A stretch of 30,083 nucleotides of DNA from Photorhabdus cinerea (GTDB taxonomy: Bacteria; Pseudomonadota; Gammaproteobacteria; Enterobacterales; Enterobacteriaceae), in the NCBI RefSeq assembly GCF_011189575.1, contig NZ_PUJW01000031.1, positions 1 to 30,083 on the forward strand, read 5' to 3'. Shown here piece by piece: positions 9,701 to 18,700 of the stretch (position 1 is the stretch's first letter; every line of letters starts with the position of its first letter). The notes beneath the pieces are model-generated. The model did not search any database. It was not told the origin of the DNA and saw nothing but the letters and a program-made list of their open reading frames with translations. The translations under genes and the position numbers were made by a program.

Positions 9701-12700
9701 CTTGTTGCCATTGCAGGACGGTATCCTGTTCCACCACTTACTGGCAAACGAAGGTGATCCGTATTTGTTAGCCGGCCAGATGGTCTTTGCTGACCGGACT
9801 TTGTTGGACCGTTATCTGATTGCGGTGCAACAGGTGGTTGATCGCCACGATATTCTGCGGACCGCCTTTATCTGGGAAGGATTGTCCGTCCCGGTTCAGG
9901 TAGTCTGGCGTCAGGCCCCTTTGTCGGTGACTGAATTGACGCTGGACCCGGCTGATGGGCCGGTTTGTGATCAACTGGCGCAACGTTTTAATCCCCGTCA
10001 TTATCGTCTCGATTTGAGTCAGGCACCGCTGTTGCGTTTTGTGGTGGCACAGGAGATCGATGGCCGCTGGTTTTTACTGGAATTGCAACATCACCTGATT
10101 GGCGACCATACCACAATGAAAGTGATGAACCGTGAAGTGCAGGCATATTTTTCCGGGCAGATGGACCGCCTGCCTGACCCGGTACCGTTCCGCAATCTGG
10201 TGGCTGAGGTCCAACTGGGGATGAGTCAGGCAGAGCATACCCGTTTCTTTACCGACATGTTGGCGGATGTGGATGAGCCAACGCTGCCGTTCGGGTTGGC
10301 GGAGGTGCATCGTGATGGATCGCAGGAGATAGAATCTCACCGGATGCTGACGATCGAGTTGAGTGACCGTCTTCGCCATCAGGCCCGGCATTTGGGCGTC
10401 AGTTTGGCGGCTTTGTGTCATCTGGCTTGGGCGCAAGTACTGTCGTGTACCAGTGGTCAGGAGAAAGTGGTATTCGGCACCGTACTGTTTGGGCGTATGG
10501 CAGCGGGAGAAGGTGCTGATAGTGGTATGGGGCTGTTTATTAATACCCTGCCATTGCGTCTGGATATAGATAATACGCCGGTACGTGACAGTGTGCGGGC
10601 GGTGCATCTACGACTGGCTGGGTTGCTGGCGCATGAGCATGCTTCACTGGCGCTGGCCCAGCGGTGCAGTGGGGTTGCCAGCGGTACGCCACTCTTTAGC
10701 TCCTTGTTGAACTATCGACATAATGATCAGCCGGGAAATTCCGATGAAACGATGGACGGTATTGAATTCCTAGGCGAACAGGAAAGTACTAACTACCCCT
10801 TTGGGCTGTCGGTAGAGGACGATGGGTCCACTTTGGGGCTGATCGCTCATGTGGTGCAGCCGTTTGAACCGGATAGAATATGCGATTATATGCAGCAGGC
10901 GTTGGCGAGTCTGGTGGAAGCCCTTGAACAGGCTCCGGAGACGCCGGTACGAGCGATGAACATCCTGCCTGAAACGGAACGTACTCTGTTGCTGGAAACC
11001 TGGAATGCGACAGAAACCGCGTATCCTGACGCGTTATGTATTCATCAGCTGTTTGAGCAACAGGCAGAGAAAACCCCGGAAGCCACGGCACTAGTGTATC
11101 AAGAGCAGATCCTCAGTTATGGCGAATTAAATGCTTGTGCTAACCGTCTGGCTCATCAACTCATTGCGCTGGGTGTTGTGCCTGAGCAGCGGGTGGCAAT
11201 TTGCGTGACACGTTCACCGGCTATGGTAGTGGCACTGTTGGCAGTGCTGAAAGCGGGTGCGGCTTATGTGCCGCTGGATTCAACCTACCCGGCAGAGCGT
11301 TTGGCATATATCCTGAATGATACGGCCCCGTCGGTGGTATTGGTGGATGCGGCTGGGCGGGTAGCATTGGGTGACGAGGCGTTGGCCGGGTTGACGGTAC
11401 TTGACCCAAATATCCAGCCTGATCAGCCGGACAGCAACCCGCAGATCCCGGCGTTGACGCCACAGAATCTGGCTTACGTCATTTATACCTCTGGCTCCAC
11501 CGGGCAGCCGAAAGGGGTGATGGTAGAACATCAGGCACTGTATCAACGCTATCTGGGGGTTAATGAACGTTATGCTATCACCGAGCAAGACCGGGTATTG
11601 CAATTTGCCGCTTTTGCGTTTGATGTTTCAGTGGAAGAGTGCTTCTCGTCACTATGTAACGGGGCCACGCTGGTTATTCGGGATGACAGTTGGCTGGCTT
11701 CGATGCCGGAATTTATTGCCTTAACCCAGCAAAACCGCATCACGGTTCTGTTTCTGCCGACTTTATTCTGGTCTGAACTGGCGGCAAGAGACAACGGATG
11801 GCCGCTGCCAGATTGCCTCAGACTGATCATCATTGGTAGTGAGGCGGTGAAAAAGAACGCCATTCAGGACTGGTTTACGCAAGAAGGCCATCGGCCCCAG
11901 CTATTGAATGCGTATGGCCCGACTGAAAATACTGTGACGGCGACCTGTAAGGAAATAGTATCCCCAGCGGATGATCGTTCTATAGGTAGGCCGATTAAAA
12001 ATACCTGCGTCTACCTACTGGACAGATACGGCCAGCCGGTACCATTAGGCTGCGTTGGCGAAATGTATATTGGCGGTGTGGGAGTGGCTCAGGGTTATCT
12101 TAACCGGTCAGAATTGAGTACAGAACGTTTTGTGCCAGATCCCTTTAGTCCAGTATCCGGTGCGCGGATGTATCGTACCGGGGATTTGGCCCGTTACCTG
12201 CCGGATGGTGAGTTGGAATTCCTGGGCCGCAACGACCAGCAGGTTAAAATTCGCGGTTTCCGGGTTGAGCTGGGGGAAATTGAAACCCGGTTGGTGGAAC
12301 ACCCAGCGGTACAAGAGGCGGTGGTGCTGGCGCTGGATGATGAGCTGGGTAAACGGCTGGTTGCCTATGTAGCGGCGGAAGCGTATGAGAGATTGACGGC
12401 TGATTTACGTGAACACCTGAGCGCTGTTTTACCTGACTATATGATACCTGCGGCTTTTGTGCGTCTGGATACCTTCCCGCAGACTCCGAATGGTAAGTTG
12501 GATCGCCGGGCATTGCCGGCACCGGGGGAAGAGGCGTTTGCTCGTCAGGTCTATGAAGCCCCGCAAGGGAAGATAGAAACGATGTTGGCCGCTGTCTGGT
12601 GTGAGCTACTGGGCGTTGAGCAGATAAGTCGGCATGATAGCTTTTTTGCGTTGGGCGGCCATTCACTACTCGCTGTGCGCGTGATTGAACGATTGCGGCG

Positions 12701-15700
12701 TATTGGTTTGGGCGTATCGGTACAAACGCTATTTCAACATCCAACACTCCGTGTTTTGGCACAGTCTCTGGTTCAGCATAATGAAATTCGGGTGCCGGAC
12801 AACCGTATTACACCGGATACTACGGTGTTGACACCGGACCTGCTGCCGTTGATTGACCTGACCCAGCCTGAAATTGATCACATCGTCGGGCAAGTGCCGG
12901 GCGGGATGGCTAATATTCAGGACATCTATACGCTATCCCCGTTGCAGGATGGCATTTTGTTCCACCATCTATTGGAGAAAGAAGGTGATCCGTATCTGTT
13001 AGTCACCCAGATGGCTTTTGCTGATCGCTCTCTGTTGGATCGTTATCTGACTGCAGTTCAACGGACAATTGATCGGCACGATATTTTACGTACCGCCTTT
13101 ATCTGGCAAGGATTGTCAGTTCCGGTGCAGGTGGTTTGGCGTCAGGCCCCATTGTCAGTGACTGAGCTGACACTGAACTCGGCTAACGGGCCGGTCAGTG
13201 ACCAGTTAGCCCGGCGTTTTGATCCGGGTCAGTATCGTCTTGACCTAAGTCAGGCGCCGCTACTGCGTTTTGTCATTGCCCAGGAAACCGATGGTCGCTG
13301 GTTCCTACTGGAATTGCATCATCATTTGATCGGCGACCATGAAACGATGGAAGTGATGCACCGTGAAGTACTGGCATATCTGACTGGTCAGGAGGACAGC
13401 CTACCTGCGCCGGTTCCTTTCCGCAATTTGGTGGCTCAGTCTCGGTTAGGTGTCAGTCAGGAAGCGCATACCCGCTTCTTTACCGATATGTTGGCAGAGG
13501 TGGATGAACCGACTCTACCGTTTGGGTTGGCGGAGGTGCATAGTGATGGTTCGCAAGTGGTGGAGTTTCACGGGATGTTGGCTCCTGAGCTGAATGATCG
13601 TCTGCGTAGTCAGGCTCGGCGTTTGGGCGTCAGTTTGGCGGCGCTGTGTCATCTGGCCTGGGCGCAGGTATTGTCGTGCACCAGTGGTCAGAAGAACGTG
13701 GTGTTTGGCACGGTGTTATTTGGGCGTATGCAGGCGGGCAGTGGTGCTGAGAATGGCATGGGGTTATTTATCAATACGTTGCCGTTGCGGCTGGATATCG
13801 ATGAGACCCCGGTACGGGATAGCGTACAGGTAGCACACACCCGACTCGCCGGATTATTAGAACATGAGCACGCTTCACTGGCACTGGCTCAACGTTGCAG
13901 TGGTGTGCAGGGTGAGATCCCACTCTTTAATAGCCTGTTGAACTATCGACATAATGCCTTGCCGGAAACGTCAGATGAATTGATAAGCGGTATTGAATTT
14001 CTTGGCGGACAGGAGCGGACCAACTATCCGTTTGTACTGTCGGTAGAGGATTTTGGTGAGTCACTGGGGCTGACGGCTCAGGTAGTGCAACCGTTTGATC
14101 CGGAAAGCCTATGCGGCTATATGCAACAGGCGTTGGAGAGTCTGGTGGCGGCGCTTGAACAAGCGCCAGAGAAGCCGGTACGTGAATTGAACATCTTGCC
14201 TGAAGCGGAACAGAGGTTATTGCTAGAAACGTGGAACGCGACTGAAGCACCGTATCCTGACCAACTATGCATTCATCAATTGTTTGAGCAGCAAGCGAAG
14301 AAAACCCCAGAGGCGACGGCACTGATAGCGGGAGATAAAATCCTGAGCTATGCGGAGCTGAATGCTCGTGCTAACCGGTTGGCTCGTCAGCTAATCGAAC
14401 AAGGGGGATGTCCCGGTGATCATATTGCGACCTTGTTTGCACGCTCCATTGAACTGGTAGTAGCTCAACTAGCAATTCTCAAAGTCGGCGCTGTTTACGT
14501 ACCGATAGATCCTAGCGTGCCGGATGAGCGGAAAAACTGGTTGATAAACGATTGTTCAGCTAAGTTGTTGATTACTGATGTGCAATCTGATGTTCCGATT
14601 GGCCTCCTTGTTCCGCTGTTTTGTCTCTCTGATGAGACAGACACGGTCAGAGAGGAAGATCGCATCAACCCTGATTTACCACGTTCTAGCGCCGAGTCCG
14701 CGTATATCATGTATACCTCCGGTTCAACCGGCCTGCCAAAAGGGGTAATAGTGCCGCATCGTGCGGTGGTCCGGCTGGTTATTAATAATGGCTATGCTGA
14801 AATCGGACCGGATGACCGGGTTGCCTTTACGGCTAATCCGGCTTTCGATGCCAGCACGTTTGAAGTTTGGGCACCGTTGCTCAACGGCGGTGCTTTGGTG
14901 ATTATCAACCATGCTACCTTGCTGACACCACAGGAGTTAGTACAGGATTTACAAGCTCACCGCATCACGGTTCTGTGGCTGACTATCGGGTTGTTTAACC
15001 GGTTGGCGGCAGAGTTATCCCCGGTTCTTCCGCGGATTAAGATCCTGATTTTCGGGGGAGATATACCCGATTTACATGTGATTGCTCAGGTTCTGGATAA
15101 TCGTCCGCCACAGCAATTATTGCAGGCTTATGGTCCGAGTGAGGGCACCACTTTTACTACGATTTATCCGATTGAGGCGTTACCGCAGGGAGTGACTCGG
15201 ATTCCCATTGGTCGGCCAATCGCTAACACGCGTGTTTATCTACTGGATGCTTATGAACAGCCAGTACCGTCAGGGGTTATCGGTGAGATTTATGTTGGGG
15301 GAGATGGGGTTGCTCTGGGTTATTTCAATCGCTCTGAGTTAACTGCCGAACGTTTCCTTGTTGATCCGTTTAGTGACAATCCGGATGCGCGCATGTACCG
15401 GACCGGGGATTTGGCGCGTTACCTGCCGGACGGTAATTTGGAGTTCCTTGGCCGTAATGACCAACAGGTCAAAATCCGCGGTTTCCGGATTGAACCGGGG
15501 GAAATTGAGACGCGTTTGGTCGAGCACCCGGCGATACGTGAGGTTGCTGTGTTAGCGCTCGATGATGGGCAGAATAAACGGCTAGTTGCCTATGTAGTGG
15601 CGCCAGAGGATGAAGGGTTAGTGAATAGTTTGCGTGATCACCTGAGCGCCATTTTGCCGGATTATATGGTGCCGTCAGCCTTTGTGCGTCTGGATGCGTT

Positions 15701-18700
15701 TCCACTAACTCCGAACGGTAAGTTGGATCGTCGTGTGCTACCGGCACCGGATCATGAAGCCGTTGCCCGTCAGGTTTATGAAGCCCCACAAGGAGAAACG
15801 GAAATTGCCCTGGCGGCGATTTGGCGTGAATTACTGGGGATTGAACAGGTTAGCCGGTATGACAGCTTTTTTGCGTTGGGCGGCCATTCATTGCTCGCTG
15901 TACGGATGATTGAACGCTTGCGTCCTCTGGGGTTGACATTGGCGGCACGTGATTTGTTCCAGTCTCCGGTGCTGTCAGATTTGGCTCAAACGTTGGGTCA
16001 GCATCAGGCTGTGATGGTGCCATCTAACGTCATTACACCGGAAACCACGGCGTTGACGCCGGTAATGTTGCCGCTGATAGATCTGACTCAGTCAGAGATT
16101 GACCGTATCGTCGGTCAAGTACCGGGCGGGGTTGCCAATATTCAGGATATCTATGCCCTGTCACCGTTGCAGGACGGTATTTTATTCCACCATTTACTGG
16201 CAAACGACGGTGATCCGTATTTGCTATCCGGCCAGATGGCATTTGCTGATCGAGCTCTGTTGGATCGTTATCTGGCAGCGGTACAGCAGGTAGTTGATAG
16301 ACACGATATCCTGCGGACCGCCTTTATCTGGGAAGGACTATCAGTGCCAGCTCAGGTGGTTTGGCGTCAAGCATCCTTGTCAGTGACTGAACTAACACTG
16401 GACCCGGCTGATGGGCCGGTTAGCGAGCAATTGGCTGAACGTTTTGATCCTTGTCACCATCGTCTTGACCTAAATCAGGCCCCGTTATTGCGGTTTGTGG
16501 TGGCGCAGGAAATGGATGGTCGTTGGATTGCCCTGCAATTGCTGCATCATCTGATTGGTGACCATACCACGCTGGATGTGATGAACAGCGAGGTTCAGGC
16601 GTACCTTACCGGACAAGAGGGCAGCCTGCCTTCCCCAGTATCTTTCCGTAATCTGGTGGCTCAAGCCCAATTGGGAGTGAGTCAGGAAGCCCATATCCGC
16701 TTCTTTACCGACATGCTGGCTGAAGTAGATGAACCAACCTTGCCATTCGGATTGACGGAGGTGCATCGTAATAGTTCACAGGTGACGGAATCGCACCGGA
16801 TGTTGGCTCCTGAGCTAAATGACCGTCTGCGTAGTCAGGCCCGGCGTTTAGGTGTCAGTTTGGCGGCACTGTGTCATCTGGCCTGGGCGCAGGTGTTATC
16901 GCGTACCAGCGGACAGGAGCAGGTGGTGTTCGGTACCGTAGTATTTGGGCGCATGGCGGTGGGGAAAGGTGTTGACAGTGGTATGGGGCTGTTTATCAAT
17001 ACCTTGCCGCTACGGTTGGATATCGATGATACGCCGGTGCGTAATAGTGTACAGGCAACACATACCCGGCTGGCGGGATTGTTAGAACATGAGCATGCCT
17101 CACTGGCGCTGGCTCAGCGTTGTAGTGGTGTACAGGATGGCGCTCCTCTCTTTAGCGCCCTGTTGAATTACCGGCATAATGATCAGTCGATGGCTGCCGA
17201 TGAGATTGTACAAGGCATTGAATTCCTTAACGCGCGGGAGCTTACCAACTATCCGTTTGCCTTGTCGGTAGAAGATTTTGGTGACGCATTGGGGCTGACG
17301 GCGCAAGTTGTCCAGCCATTTGAGTCAGAACGGGTATGCGGTTATATGCAACAGGCATTGGAGAGCTTGGTGGAGGCGCTGGAACAGGCCCCGGAAACGC
17401 CGGTGCGGGTATTGGAGATCTTGCCAGAAGCGGAACGGAAATTGTTGTTGAAAACCTGGAATGCCACAGAAACAGCGTATCTTGACCAATGGTGTATTCA
17501 TCAACTATTTGAACAACAGGTAGAGAGAACGCCTGATGTCACAGCGTTGGTCTATGAAGAGCAGACGTTTAGCTATGCAGAGCTGAATGCTCGTGCTAAC
17601 CGGCTGGCCCACCAACTGATTGCGTTGGGTGTCGAACCTGACCAGCGAGTGGCGATTTGTGTAGCACGCTCACCGGCGATGGTAATGGGATTGCTGGCAG
17701 TGCTGAAAGCGGGGGCAGCTTACGTGCCGCTAGATCCGGATTATCCGGGCGAACGTCTATCGTATATTTTGGCTGATGTTTCACCGGTTATTTTATTGGC
17801 CGATGTCGCCGGGTGTACAGCGCTGGGCGAAAAAGCACTTGCCGGGCTGACGGTACTTGATCCAAATGCATTGCCTGACCAGCCGGACAGTAATCCGCAG
17901 ATATCTGCATTGACCTCACGGCATCTGGCCTATGTGATTTACACCTCAGGTTCTACCGGTACGCCGAAGGGAGTGATGGTTGAACATGGGCAACTGGTCA
18001 ATCAAATTACTTCACTGAACACGAAATGGTCGTTTAATGCATGTGACCGTATATTACAATTTTGCAACCTCTCTTTTGATGTTTGTGCATCAGAAATATT
18101 TTGTGCAATAACACAGGGGGCACGATTAGTCTTGAGGACAAATCAGTGGGTCCTAAGTGCACAGGAGTTCTGGCGTCTGTGTGAGTCCTATGAAATTACA
18201 TATATTGCGGTACCTGCCCAATTCTGGCGGATAATATCCAATGCTAATGAAGACGATATCTATAAGGGCTTAAGGATTATTTGCATTGGTGGGGAAGCGA
18301 TATCTGATCATGAGTTGCAACGCTGGTTATCGGTTCACCGTGAATACCCTGTTCTGGTTAATTGTTACGGTCCTACAGAAACCACGATTACATCGACGAT
18401 ATCCTGTCTGAACAAAATGGTAGGGCAGGCTAATATCATTGGTCGTCCACTGCCGAATACACGAGTTTACCTGTTGGGCGTCGATGGTCAGCCAGTACCG
18501 CTAGGGGGGGTAGGGGAATTGTATATTGGAGGGGCCGGTGTCGCACGTGGTTACCTCAATCGTCCTGAGTTAACGGCTGAACGTTTCCTGACTGACCCGT
18601 TTAGCAATGATCTTGGGGCACGCATGTACCGAACCGGAGATTTGGTCCGCTACCTGCCGGATGGCAACCTGGAATTCCTTGGCCGTAATGACCAACAGGT

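Noticed and set aside
10074..10607. Long antisense frames inside the NRPS genes (also 12244-12762 and 23977-24495)
   Set aside because: They recur at equivalent positions in repeated modules as shadows of the coding strand and translate to low-complexity, unrecognisable protein.
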